A DNA stretch of 64,000 bases from Cruorifilaria tuberocauda (taxonomy: Eukaryota; Nematoda; Chromadorea; Rhabditida; Onchocercidae). Below the pieces are notes generated by a model, which did no database searches, was not told the origin of the DNA, and was given only the letters and a program-made list of their open reading frames with translations. The stretch's first letter is position 1; each line of letters begins with the position of its first letter. Below are positions 25,201 to 34,000 of this stretch, piece by piece. A program made the position numbers and the translations under genes. The stretch is from positions 51,560 through 115,559 of the forward strand of contig JABVXU010000150.1 in NCBI GenBank assembly GCA_013365365.1, read 5' to 3'.

Positions 25201-25359
25201 GATGTAATCGGAATTGATTGATGCAGTATTTTCACGAGCTGGGAAGATAATCACGGCTCGACCATTCCTATCTCTTGTACCAGGCAATAAGGCTACACGA
25301 TCACGTAAAACGTGAAGGATATCCTCAGCTTTTGGGCAACCATCTCGCATCTCTACCAT
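347..25359 (-). CDS. unc-73: UNC-73 / Trio-Kalirin family Rho guanine-nucleotide exchange factor (3' part off window)
   Basis: Large multidomain GEF. C. elegans UNC-73 activates Rac and Rho GTPases in axon guidance and cell migration (family knowledge). Exons in transcript order: 25359-25166, 24719-24626, 24345-24130, 24000-23812, 23698-23556, 23469-23382, 23227-23105, 22949-22758, 22566-22423, 22000-21794, 21301-21121, 20804-20731, 20625-20443, 20113-19990, 19903-19788, 19584-19438, 17960-17850, 17600-17409, 16420-16226, 15624-15472, 15292-15074, 14964-14833, 14455-14261, 14144-14050, 13857-13681, 13237-13072, 12597-12457, 12103-12026, 11861-11682, 11341-11161, 11056-10897, 8151-7983, 1269-1183, 464-347. 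All junction phases agree. The domain order SEC14, spectrin repeats, DH1, PH1, linker, SH3 matches vertebrate Trio. The last exon shown ends in phase 1, so the gene continues left, where DH2-PH2 is expected. The start is uncertain: the ATG at 25359 is the first in-frame one after an in-frame stop, but a further 5' exon cannot be excluded. Confidence 0.96.
1270..7982 (-). other. 6.7-kb intron of unc-73, no coding sequence seen
   Basis: Intron between the isolated exon (7983-8151) and the first SH3 exon. It is very AT-rich with frequent stops in all frames. Open frames here are short, lack splice support and encode low-complexity peptides. I see no RNA gene or mobile element. Its length is exceptional against the 0.1-0.9 kb introns in most of the gene, so it may hold an internal promoter for downstream isoforms (inference). 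Confidence 0.7.
7983..8151 (-). CDS. unc-73: Isolated UNC-73 exon (linker cassette or alternative first exon)
   Basis: A 169-bp open segment in the middle of about 9.6 kb of otherwise non-coding DNA. It has an acceptor CCTTAG at 8152 and a donor CCG|GTTTG at 7982. The reading frame is MSISQDNLLPNKQRSSLRHI, then RTRKLPSPLRLFSSVLQHFC and RKRSSQHDRNIPP; it is strongly basic with several Ser-rich kinase-like sites. It enters after two bases and leaves in phase 0, compatible with the flanking exons. It contains its own ATG ten bases after the acceptor, so it could also begin a short SH3-DH2 isoform. No clear vertebrate counterpart lies at this position. Base composition is clearly less AT-rich than its surroundings, which supports coding function. 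Confidence 0.7.
8152..10896 (-). other. 2.7-kb intron of unc-73
   Basis: Intron between the linker exon (10897-11056) and the isolated exon (7983-8151). It is AT-rich with no convincing exon. A more complex stretch at about 8510-8660 has a short minus-strand open frame but no usable donor. In C. elegans, GEF2-only unc-73 isoforms are known; this intron is the logical place for a promoter of such an isoform here (inference). Confidence 0.6.
10897..11056 (-). CDS. unc-73: UNC-73 serine/threonine-rich linker after PH1
   Basis: A 160-bp exon entering after one base and read as MRQVPARNSGGATTTSISDR, then SKDSDSLPTSNEDRNSLRSC and SSSSNHNLE. The TTTSISDRTSKDSDSL part resembles Trio DTISIASRTSQNTLDSDKL, the unstructured linker between PH1 and SH3. 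It has two overlapping donors 5 nt apart: GAG|GTCAGG (phase 0, fits direct joining to the SH3 exon at 1269) and CAG|GTCCTT (phase 2, fits joining to the exon at 8151). Which is used cannot be told from sequence alone. Confidence 0.85.
11161..12103 (-). CDS. unc-73: UNC-73 PH1 domain, exons 28-30
   Basis: Exons 12026-12103, 11682-11861 and 11161-11341. The first gives the end of the DH helix (VVVSVPRRANDLMHLGNFEN; Trio MLSVPKRANDAMHLSMLEGF). The second gives GDFVMQESFLVWDPKAYFKK and GRERQVFLFELCVVFAKK, the PH core strands. The third gives EINVCEHVEGDSSKFALRQG and the C-terminal helix CKVHWVKKIRELMQGL (Trio WIKHIREVIQ). The end of the middle exon is unusual: the phase- and homology-consistent donor is ATG|GCAAGC, a GC rather than GT donor (see findings). 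A GT donor 18 nt downstream is the alternative. Confidence 0.94.
12457..14144 (-). CDS. unc-73: UNC-73 DH1 (RhoGEF) catalytic domain, exons 24-27
   Basis: Exons 14050-14144, 13681-13857, 13072-13237 and 12457-12597. The domain begins EEKRKMREPMMELIKSEKDY (Trio EEKRKSARRKEFIMAELIQTEKAY). It continues with EDLRKCIKYYLSAF, IEQLYKFHSE, VFLPELIKHENDPEDVGYCF, ALPEAMQFFS and EIREKNGLEH. It ends with the hallmark CR3 helix SSLVIKPVQRITRYRLMLEQ (Trio SSYLIKPVQRITKYQLLLKE). This GEF1 module is expected to act on Rac/RhoG-type GTPases by family precedent. Donor GA|GTAGGT after FHS and donor TCA|GTTAGT after QFF were chosen because they reproduce the Trio spacing exactly. All four exons are conserved; no catalytic segment is missing. 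Confidence 0.97.
14261..16420 (-). CDS. unc-73: UNC-73 last spectrin repeats before the DH1 domain, exons 19-23
   Basis: Exons 16226-16420, 15472-15624, 15074-15292, 14833-14964 and 14261-14455. Segments AGVVCYKTLHQG, MPILDQLEKEYSVSSKDWC, SLLSKHMEYKERFLKGC, TSEMFLKYIRRCEAS, MRKKQQLDRCHEACLLEATA and NAEWIAVEGETFL match Trio SVAFYKTSEQ, ESLEQEYKREEDWC, SKHLEQKEAFLKAC, ADVFLKYLHRN, MRKRRLDQCQQYVVFERSA and ALEWIHDNGEFYL in order. The donor of the first exon was set at GGT|GTAAGT because only that keeps frame with the next exon. The block ends with a helix (MMLELAEKFLSTPDHHCNVI) and a short hydrophilic linker. Confidence 0.95.
17409..20113 (-). CDS. unc-73: UNC-73 later spectrin repeats, exons 14-18
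   Basis: Exons 19990-20113, 19788-19903, 19438-19584, 17850-17960 and 17409-17600. The peptide is helical and charged, with repeat signatures RHAKLADRWPHQRRSLQLGV, NWREDMIALVKSNNFAERAE, VAQETHHRIEQCMQFNRARA and AAHKQFQHAVE. The last resembles Trio EHEQFQHAIEK at the equivalent place. The exon at 17850-17960 uses a TTTCAAG acceptor. A 1.5-kb intron (17961-19437) separates it from the preceding exon; I see no coding sequence in that intron. Conservation to Trio is weaker here than in the flanking blocks, but phase and helix pattern are consistent. Confidence 0.9.
20443..22566 (-). CDS. unc-73: UNC-73 middle spectrin repeats, exons 9-13
   Basis: Exons 22423-22566, 21794-22000, 21121-21301, 20731-20804 and 20443-20625. 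Recognisable segments are YLSNTPSWLHSI, HVVDLIQQITRAHKELHTQW, KKLRLHSRLALIAFETDTHR, VLQWLEEHGDAYLNKNTAIG, ASNTYSNAEKLFTASN and VLFHTHYSEIMEWYERM. They match Trio LQLCVFQQDVQQVLDWIENHGEAFLSKHTGVG, NTYTNADKLLEAAE and SVSFHTHVKELWTW in order. The small 74-bp exon at 20731-20804 sits in frame (enters after one base, leaves in phase 0), giving GECDVQQM, the counterpart of Trio TGECDPEEI. Confidence 0.95.
22758..24000 (-). CDS. unc-73: UNC-73 first spectrin repeats, exons 4-8
   Basis: Exons 23812-24000, 23556-23698, 23382-23469, 23105-23227 and 22758-22949. They give an alpha-helical stretch: ELERLIWQTIEVMHNF, a low-conservation linker (VQQRISGSTDGAPND), then RRQKLDHCYQLKLFEQDADK, MFDWIRSH and HLDEEWRRFKQINEQRSRLL. 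The LFEQDADKMFDWI signature is nearly identical to the first full spectrin repeat of human Trio (LFEQDAEKMFDWI). Phases 0, 0, 2, 0, 0 join without frame conflict. Spectrin repeats act as an elongated spacer and interaction platform and contribute to regulation of the GEF modules (family knowledge). Confidence 0.94.
24130..25359 (-). CDS. unc-73: UNC-73 SEC14 / CRAL-TRIO domain, exons 1-3
   Basis: Exons 25166-25359, 24626-24719 and 24130-24345. Visible motifs are DILHVLRDRVALLPGTRD, AVIIFPAREN, RGFTIIIDMR, WNNVKPILKSIQ, HTVLIIKPDKFW and MISVEGLTRYIDSSQLT. They line up without gaps with the Trio SEC14 domain, in which the same segments read IVDMRG, IIKPDNFWQKQ and SLEGLTKVVDPSQLT. The first exon ends in phase 2 at a GC|GTTAGT donor; this choice gives exactly the Trio spacing before RGFT. 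The second exon ends at CAG|GTAGAT, again matching Trio; a donor 27 nt further on would insert nine residues in frame. SEC14 modules of this family bind lipid or act in autoinhibition; that role is inferred from the family. Confidence 0.95.
24948..25000. repeat. Perfect-stem hairpin in a unc-73 SEC14 intron
   Basis: Inner arms 24962-24973 and 24978-24989 are 12-bp perfect inverted repeats (GCTTAATATAGC) around a 4-base loop. Outer arms 24948-24958 and 24990-25000 (TTCAATAATTA) pair as well, separated by a 3-base bulge. This gives a 23-bp stem overall, within the intron 24720-25165. Confidence 0.85.
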
Positions 25360-25460
25360 TTGATGATGCAACGCTTCCGTCACCACGGACCTTTGATGTC
25401 CCAAACCAGATTAATTCCTTGCCACAACGATCGTCTGTATATTTCTATAACGAGAAATGA
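25360..25460 (-). promoter_or_regulatory. Putative 5' end / trans-splice acceptor of unc-73
   Basis: On the minus strand an acceptor-like CTCGTTATAG ends at 25445. It is followed by about 85 nt leading to the ATG at 25359, whose context (CATCAAATGG) is good. An in-frame stop separates the two, so this could be a 5' UTR start created by SL1 trans-splicing, or the acceptor of a further upstream exon. No splice-leader read is available to decide. Confidence 0.45.
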
Positions 25461-26323
25461 TTTTACTCAATGTAAAATAAATACTATCAAACAAACACCT
25501 TCGTCACATTTATAGGATTGCAAAGTAATAATAATAATAATAATAATAATGATAGAAGAGATGACATAGTCACAAATAATTAGCAACATTTATAAACGAT
25601 AACAATAGCTTTGTTTTATGAAATTTGCAAGGGCTATTTATAAAACTTATGCCTATCCTGATATATATTATCTTCGAATGCCCAAACTTCAAAAACTGAA
25701 CTTGCCCAAAACTACGTTATAAGATAACAATGATGATAGTGATCATGATCGTAAGATAAAATAACTGGATTGCAGAAATAATGAAGCTGAACGATGACTG
25801 CGATTAATGATGACAAAATTTGCTGCAATAATTGGTTGTAGTAAATTTAATGAAAGATCATCGAAATTTGGAAAATTAAAATTGAGTTCAAGCTAGTAAA
25901 ATAGGATCTTATAGAATTTGAAAATTTCAAATATAATAGCAATCTTTTATAAACTATCATAACGATCTTTTTAAAACCATGACAAATAAATTAAAATGAC
26001 ATAACCTGCATGATTATAGAAAAAGTTTATTTTAATGTAAGCAACCGTTCCTATAATAAATTGCAGTAAGTGTTGAGAAAGGGTGATCATTAGAATTACC
26101 AATCACTAAGATTAAGTATAACTTTTAGATTAAGTATAGCTGTAACCAATATGTTAGATCTGGGAACTGAGGTTATTGCTGGTTATCATAATAAGAGTTA
26201 TCATAATTAATCATAAGAGTTATCATAACTACATAAAAAGTATACCATGATAGAGAAAAACAGTGAAGGTTAACGATTGTAATAATTAAGGTCATGATGG
26301 AAATAATAGTTCATGTAATCATA

Positions 26324-26370
26324 ATTTTACAATGTTATTGTTATCATCGATAACAATAACATCGTAAAAT
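26324..26370. repeat. 22-bp inverted repeat with 3-base loop
   Basis: Arms 26324-26345 and 26349-26370 are reverse complements except for one A-C mismatch, around the loop ATC. The core is ATGTTATTGTTATC facing GATAACAATAACAT. It lies about 0.9 kb upstream of the unc-73 5' end. Confidence 0.85.
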
Positions 26371-26458
26371 AATGTAATGTAATCAGTGATATGACTACTA
26401 ACTGATAGCTGATATGAATAAGAGTGATTAAATTGGATAAAGTATCAGTAAAACTACT

Positions 26459-26520
26459 GTTCGAATTTATCAGTAAAATTAGCGTTCGAATTTATCAGTA
26501 AAATTAACGTTCGAATTTTA
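26459..26520. repeat. 27-bp tandem repeat, about 2.3 copies
   Basis: The unit GTTCGAATTTATCAGTAAAA followed by TTA(G/A)C recurs at 26459, 26483 and 26508 with few changes. It lies in the intergenic region next to the less AT-rich island. Confidence 0.75.
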
Positions 26521-26580
26521 TCATTGCATTAGCATCAGTGCTAGCAGAGTGATAACATAACTAATCAGTAATAGTGATAA

Positions 26581-26766
26581 ATGATCCAGATCCCATCCTC
26601 TTTATTCCACGTGATCTTGAAAATGTCCATCCTTCCAGTAATTAAACCACGTAAACCGAGGGCCGTAAAACATTCAATGTGTCCGGTAATTTATTCGCAC
26701 GTGCTGCAGCTTTATATCGTAATTTTCGTATTCGATGGGTTTAAACTGTTTGTTGTACATCGATAA
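26581..26766. other. Unassigned less AT-rich island upstream of unc-73
   Basis: A 186-bp stretch whose composition and complexity stand out from the surrounding AT-rich DNA. It is open on the plus strand for 60 codons (MIQIPSSLFHVILKMS...) and holds a 28-codon minus-strand frame (MYNKQFKPIEYENYDIKL...). It contains two CACGTG hexamers. I recognise neither peptide. It could be a first exon or 5' UTR of unc-73, an enhancer, or a non-coding RNA. It ends at a CT-rich tract. Confidence 0.35.
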
Positions 26767-29343
26767 CTCTCTCTCTCTCTCTTTCCCCTGCATTTTCTCT
26801 CTCCCTGTTTCACGTTTCTTTTAATAATTATGCTGAATTATCAAACCTTTTATCAGTATATGAGAGAGGAGGATTGATCGATATAATTAACTTTAACTTA
26901 TCATTTTAATAAAATTCCCTCCTGTTTTTTCTTCAAAATTTGTCATTATTTATTGATTAGAATTACTGGAATATATTTTGATATGTTCTTAAGTATGTTT
27001 TTCGTATTATTTTCAAAACGTTCATAGCTTATTACTTTCATAAGCTGTCAAAATTACTAGTGAAATGAACGATTATTTTCAGCATAATATCGAAAAATAA
27101 TAGTATTAGTAATGAGATAATTAGTTTATTAGTTTACTTGTTTTATTATTTATTTATTCAATAACTATGAAAGCTTTAGTGTAAATGAAATGATTTATGT
27201 TAATAGAAGGAAATGGGATTAAGCAATAGATCGATCCCGTATGACATCTGTTGACAGGACAAGCATTAAAGGTACATTCTAATAAAGAGTTAAGGTATAT
27301 TTATTCTCTCAAGATGATTTTATATGCATTTGTTTTTCTTTTTATGGATAATCCTGAAGTAATACTCTTGTAAAATACTTCGAGAACAAGAGATTGACCT
27401 GTTGACCTTTCTATCTTTCTTCCTTTCTCATCCTTTGGGAAAGAGAGAGTGACTGAAAGATAGAATTCATCGATTCCAATCTCTTCTTCTCTCTATCTCT
27501 TACTTATATTTACTCTCCCTCGTTTTTCCGTCTCGTTTCACGAGATCCTTTCCTTTCATCTCAATAACTCTCCATTTTAATCATTCCACCTTTTTCATCC
27601 TCTTTCTCAATTTTCACCATTAATCTTTTTGTTTGTTTACTTGTGTCGATGAGAGAGAGAGAGAGAGAGGCAGATGAGGGAAGAAAGAAAGATTGTGGAG
27701 GAAATGTGATGCGACTAAATAGAGGTAGGTAGGTAGGTTTCCAACATTTTACTCCGTCGAACTTCCCGCCTTGAATAGTAGAAAGTATTAGCTGATAAAG
27801 TAGTAGCAAGTTCTTTATTCAACTTCAACTTGACCTCAACTCACCTCAAACTTTTATTTCACACTTATCAGATTCTTTAGATTTATTGATTTTCGGGTCA
27901 ATTGTTTAAAATTTATCGAGTTTTCTTTCTTTCTTTTATTTTTGGTAGAAATATAAATTGAAAAGATAGATTAAGTAAGGTTTGAACAAAATTTACTCCA
28001 TTAGATGAAAGCAATAAAAAATTGAGTAGGAGTTAAAGCATTAGTTTTTAGGATTTTCTCGAAAATCACTTATACAATTTTTAGACAGTTTTTGATTGAC
28101 TGTCAAAGTCCTTCCCTTCCTATCTATTCACATTATACACATGTGCATTTTATTGAATTTATTCATAGAACAGGACTTTTTCTTGTTTTTGAGAAATTAC
28201 AATTTCTTTTCCCTTTTCCTATGCTCCTTGTTGTTTGATTGGTTCTTTCTCCATGATATAATGCTTTTCATCATGATACTAGCAAAGTTTGACGTATCAA
28301 TCAATGTAAAAATAAAAAAGTGCATATTGATTTTAGTTTTCCACGTATTGGTTTTAGTTTTCGATTTCGAATAGCAAGAAAATTTATCATCTCGCTTTTT
28401 TTGGATATATCTAGTTTTGCATATTGTCAGAATCTGTTCACAATAAATAATACTTTTTCTGAATTTTTATTAGTTTACGATAATTCAAAGGACTATTAAT
28501 TTTGTTTTTAAAAGAGAAGAATTTCGAAAGAAATAGTTCATTTTTGAAAATTTTTGGATTATAAATGTTAATGAGATTCACAATAAAATGAAAGAAGATA
28601 AACTTTCGCAATTTTCAGCTAGTTTAATTCTTTGTAATTTTATTAAAATTGTTTGCTGCGACGACAGTTACATATGTGAAATTACGAGTTTTATATACAC
28701 CAAAATAGTACACATAGAAATATGCGTAAGTTTACGAGTGTATGTGTATTGTGTATGCACGTATTCATCATCTATATATAAATATTCATTGAACCTGAGG
28801 TGTGTTAAACATGGAAATTTGTGGCAAATTTGCGATGTTTATGCGGTTTCAACAAAATTTGAGGCTGTTATATAGTTAATGTGAAATTTAGGATAAAATT
28901 ATTCGGAATAAGTTTGCATCGTGGAAGTTTCTAGACGTAATATAATTAGGTCAAAGTAAAATAGGCTATTTTTTATTAAACTGAATCAATTTCACTATGG
29001 AAATTTTTCTGTAATTTAATGCTAGATATGAAATATGACATACGATTCGCTGTATCGAGATTGGGATACTCAAGTTGGAATATCTGAAATTAATATATAC
29101 AATGGAACAAGTTCTTATTTTATTTCATGTACAAATCTGCGATTTGTGTATTTCACTTTTCATAATTTTATAAATTTATTTGAACATGTTGATAGTAATC
29201 TTTGTTATATTTAATTCATGATACGTGATATATCTGAATATTTCGTTTAGTATAATTTGTTCATAAATTCACAGAGAAAGTTCGTAATCGTTAATTCGGT
29301 TTGTGGTAAGCCCCTGATACTTTTTTATTCAAAATAAAGTCAT

Positions 29344-29354
29344 ATTTTGCAGCG
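29344..29354 (+). promoter_or_regulatory. Splice acceptor just before the PCMTD start codon (probable SL trans-splice site)
   Basis: ATTTTGCAG followed by only CG and then the ATG at 29355. A worm gene with its first ATG two bases after an acceptor and no visible upstream donor exon is typically SL1 trans-spliced (inference from nematode gene structure). Confidence 0.6.
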
Positions 29355-31015
29355 ATGGGTTTGGCAGCAAGTTCGGGACAGGATAACGACGATTTAATAG
29401 ATCGACTTATTGATGCCAATATTGTTGTCAGCCATCGCGTTGAAACTGCTTTAAGGTGAGTACGAATATCGCTAATAGCCATCATTAAGTGAACATTTTG
29501 AAATTAAAATTTTCCACTTCGAAGGTTAATAATATTTTTTCATAGACATAGTTTAATTTATTTACTTCTTCATGAGTGTTTGCATATCTGTAATGATTAA
29601 TAAGCTGTTGTTTATAATTTTTTAGATTGGTTGATCGTCGAAGATTTTTTCCAGTGGAAGGCAGGTATATAGCATATAAGGATTTGGCTTGGAAAAGTGA
29701 TTCTGGGTCTCCTGGACGTATTCATATTTCTGCTCCATGTATATATGGCAATGTTTTGGAATGTTTGGATCTGCAAGAAGGCAATAGTTTTCTTAACGTT
29801 GGTTCTGGTACGGGTTACCTGAGTACTGTTGCTGGGTATTTATTAGGTAAGCAAGAAGAAAATTTTTTTGTCAATTTTTCAGGAAGTTAGAATTTTTGTT
29901 GTGCTTGTTAGGATAAACAAAAATTATTGGGCAAAAATGAGCATAAAGTGCGTATAAAGCGGAAATCGATTATAATGTTTGGCTCACACTTTTGCTTACT
30001 TTGACTCACTCATGTTTAAAAGCTAGATATTGTATTTTTTATTGCATATCATAAATGTTTTTAATTAGGTTGTTCCATGGCAAGGTTTTATTCTTATCAT
30101 ATTCTAATGTAAATTGTGCATTAAAATGAACTATTACAGTAAAAAATTTTAATATTAAATTTTTAAATGTATTATATCCAGTTTCATGCTAGTTATTGTT
30201 TTTGTTCCCATTTATAGGTAGTAGTGGTACGAATCATGGTGTTGAAATTCATTCAAATATCGTAGAATATGCACGTTCATTAGTTATCGAAACATTGCAT
30301 TGTCCAGAAACGCAATGTTACGATTGGGCAATTCCGGAATTTGCTTGTGGTAATGGATTGTATCTTAGTCCATCTCATTATAGTAAATATGATCGTGTAT
30401 ACTGTGGTGCTGCTGTTCCATCATCACATCGGCGAATTCTCTGGGAATTGTTGAAAATTGATGGTATTCTTGTGATGCCTTATGAGGATCAGGTAATAAA
30501 GATACCAATTTGAGCAGGACTGAAACATTTATTTTTGCTATTTTATAATTTATTTTAAAAGAAACTATTTATGAAATTGTTAATTTCATTACTAATTTTT
30601 TCTTCAGTGCACTATATATAGCATGTATCATTTAAAGCACTTAATTGGCAGCTCGTTCTAATATTGTCTATAAGCTATCTGTAAACACAAATTCTAATTC
30701 ATTGTTCGCCTGTCCAAGCAGTAATGAGATTTTTTTTGCAATTTACAATGTTTTATTATGTCAAAAATTTCTTGTTGGTTTCAGTTGTTACAAGTGCGTC
30801 GTCAAGCATCGAATGTATTCGAAGTTAAAATTATTACGTCAGTTTCATTTTCGGACTTCATACCTCCTACTGAAGAGGAAACATCGAAAGAGCTCTATTC
30901 GAGTGCTCCACCGTTTAACCCAATTCCTACATTGCAGTTCCTATGTGCTTCATCTATTCGCAAAGTTATTCGTGCCGCAGTTGCTGTAAATCATAAAATA
31001 CATATCCGAAATTTT
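29355..31015 (+). CDS. PCMTD methyltransferase fold and BC-box, exons 1-4
   Basis: Residues 1-276. AYKDLAWK (50-57) and HISAPCIYGNVLE (67-79) are the PCMT substrate-site region. FLNVGSGTGYLS (89-100) is the AdoMet-binding motif I. NHGVEIHSNIVEYA follows as motif post-I, then YDRVYCGAAVPSSHR and DGILVMPYEDQ as the later core strands. TLQFLCASSIRKVI (248-261) fits an Elongin-binding BC box (L...C...I) and corresponds to PCMTD1 NLQDLARIYIRRTL. As in other PCMTD members, the motif around SAPC is the PCMTD form rather than the canonical PCMT1 one. Confidence 0.94.
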
Positions 31016-34000
31016 GTGAGTGTATTTTCATCTTTGGTTAAAAATGGTTCTAAGTTATTTAAGATATGAGCAGAAGGGTTACACTGGACATTTGTAGGTA
31101 AGTAAGAGAAGAATGAATTTCCTATTAATTATCCATCCATATATATACTGAATTATTAGTTACGTCGAGATATATATTGAAAAAATGTGACCTTATGTCA
31201 CTGTTTATCGAACTATTCTTTATTAGACTAGCCGATGGATATTAATAATGTTTATGCAATTATTGGCGTTCTTCTTTTTAGTTGTTCTTTTAAGGTTGGG
31301 CAACAACCACAACGAATGCGTGAAAATCATGTCGTTGTCGAATTCCGCGATGGTGAACACCCAGTGGCACAACGCGTAAATTATGAAGATCGTCAGCCGC
31401 CATTTCGTGAAATATTAGCTATCGTTGGAGCAGATTTTGTAATTTATTTTCCGCCACCTTTCCGTAATATATTGTGACAAATGTGTATACATGTCATATA
31501 ATGAACATACGAAACATTACAATAAGTAGGTGGGGTCAAACAAATCATCATAACACGAACATCAATAGCCCATCGTATTGGATAGCAGTTTATTTCGATC
31601 TCTCTAGTTGTATGATGTTGTAAAGGTGACAAAATTATACTTGCAGATTGGTGAGAATGAAAATGAGGATAATGATGAGGTGGAAGAGATGGATCCGGAG
31701 CGAAGAAGACGTTTAACACGTGATAGATTTCGAATGGTGTGGTTTCGGCACCATCTTCGTGCACATATCGCTAATCGAGCCGCTGTGAGAAGGTTCAAAT
31801 TTCTTCATGTTTCGCTTATCATAACTTTTGTGCTTAAGCTAGTGGGTGAATATCAATTTAAATTTCAATCTTCCAAGTTTTTGTTTCTGTGGGAAACGTT
31901 TGAGAAGTACTTAAAAAACTTTTTGCTTTTATAGTAGTTTTAGGTTTGAAATATTTTTAGACGTCGTCTACTTGAAGCGGATGAAAGAAATGGTGGGTTG
32001 GAAGATGGCCAAAATAATAATGTTGACAGTATCAACGGAAGTGAAAATTCTCAGTTCGTTTCTTTTATGCAGATCTTTATTTTACTTCCGGTATCATAAG
32101 AACTGCAAGGTTCCGGGAAAAATGTTGGAAAGATTTACTAAAATTTATATTAAATATGGTCGTTTTATCGACAGGAAGTTTAAGTGTCAGCATTCAAACT
32201 GTAGTTATTGTCTTAACTGTAGTTATTAGCTACATAGCTACATATTCAGTGCTTGGATTGTGTTATTCATTAGCCTTTAAATTTCTTTAAAGTATCTGGA
32301 AATTTATTCCATATGTATCAGTAGTATTGTGGAACCAGCTTATTGTTTCCAATGTTATTGTAGATACAATGGTTTGGGTTCACTGCCCGGAACTACTAAC
32401 GATCCTGTTGATACATCGACAGATGCGATCGAATCGTATAATGACAGTACCTCAGGGACAGGACGCTCGAAGAAACGATCATTGTAAGTTACTTATACGT
32501 CTCTTGTGACTAGTACAGATTTTATTCTGAGTACTCGACAGTTATCTAGTCATTTGTCCGAGCAATTGTACGTTCAGTTCAGTGTGAAATTAATTTTCCT
32601 ATCTTAAAACTCGGTGAACTAATGTGTAGGAGTATTTCTCCAGATAACTTGAATGCATTCGCTTGGTCCGAACCCTGAAATGCAAGCTTTTGGTAATGTG
32701 AAAGTTCCATTAAAAACTTGTTTCTTTTAAATAATATGGATTTTAGTTATGCAGATGTGTTTTCAAAATACCAAGAAATTTATGAAATTTTACCTTGTGA
32801 GGGTTTGATTATTTTTAGGTTTTTAGACTTGGTACCCATGAAATTACAAATGGTAAGATTATTAAAAATAGGTTAAGGAATCATCGGAGAGATAAATCAA
32901 GGTAATATGAAGGAATAGAATATCTTCTCGATGACAAGGACGGAAATGCATTTAGTTATAAGTTGATATTCTCATTTCAACGGTAGATAACAAATTGCTA
33001 TGATTGACAGTAAAATATTTTCCCTCTTTCTTATTGTTTTCTCACTTTCAGTTTTGGCTTGTTTGATTATTCAATTTTAATTTATGCATAAATGAATTTC
33101 AGAGTGGAACACGAAGCTGAAAACAGTTTAAGCGTTAAACGACGCAATGATGATGACGATGGTTGCACAGATAAAGAAATGATGGAAACTGATCATGTGA
33201 GTGACTATAAAGCGCAAAGTATTTCAAAACAAGATCTTCCGAATAAAAGTAGATCAGACAGTGACTCTGTAGTAGGTATCACGGTTCAAGAAACACGAGC
33301 GGAACTGAGAAGGAATGCGAATTCAGAAAATGAAAAAAATTCTGAACATTTTGATGAAGCGGGAAATTCTAACGATTTCAAATTTGTTGAGGAACCAGTG
33401 AAAAAGAATGAGAAGAGTCGCTGGACAGAAGAAATAGTAAAGCAATTGCGGGATTTACGAAAAAAGGAAGCTGAAATGGAGAGTATTTCGATGCACAAAG
33501 TGAGCAATATTTTTTCGAGTCTTCGAGATCAAGGCATTAGTTCATGTGATTCTAGTCATAATCGAGAAGGTGGACAAGGTATGAGCAAATCTATCAATCG
33601 ATCGGTTCAAGTTCCAAGTTCGGAAACTCCGAAGGAAGCAAAAGACAAAAAGTGGATTAATAATCCTACAAAAAATAAAATACGTTGTGCAAAATCTGGT
33701 GGGCTGGAAGATGCCTTGAAAGCAAATCATGAATTTTTTCCTTCTTCCAAAGATTTTGATTTGAAAGATGACGAATTAATGTGGCAGAATAACAGATTAT
33801 ACAAACATAAAGCAGAAAACAAATCTACAGAACAATGTGACTCGAATGTTGAATTTGAGAATTTGGTAGATGCATGCGATTCTTCGGTTAAATCGCAAAT
33901 CTTGAAGACTTCAAATAGTGAGTTGGAACCAGATCGTCATCATCTTGTTACAAGTATCAAAGAAAATGAAATTTCTAATGATATTGATGGTAATTATGAC

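Larger units (their letters stand above)
25445..29352. other. Divergent intergenic region between unc-73 and the PCMTD gene
   Basis: About 3.9 kb separate the two divergently transcribed genes. Contents seen: a (TAA)n run at 25526-25550; a long inverted repeat at 26324-26370; a 27-bp tandem repeat at 26459-26520; a less AT-rich island at 26581-26766; CT and GA runs at 26767-26782 and 27650-27670; and TAGG repeats at 27724-27738. Open frames at 28096-28374 and 28588-28875 are low-complexity and lack gene-like features. Promoters of both genes should lie here, but I cannot place a core promoter. Confidence 0.6.

Noticed and set aside
28588..28875. 95-codon open frame upstream of the PCMTD gene (also 28096-28374)
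   Set aside because: Composition is that of AT-rich spacer, with no splice sites, start context or known motif; expected by chance at this length.
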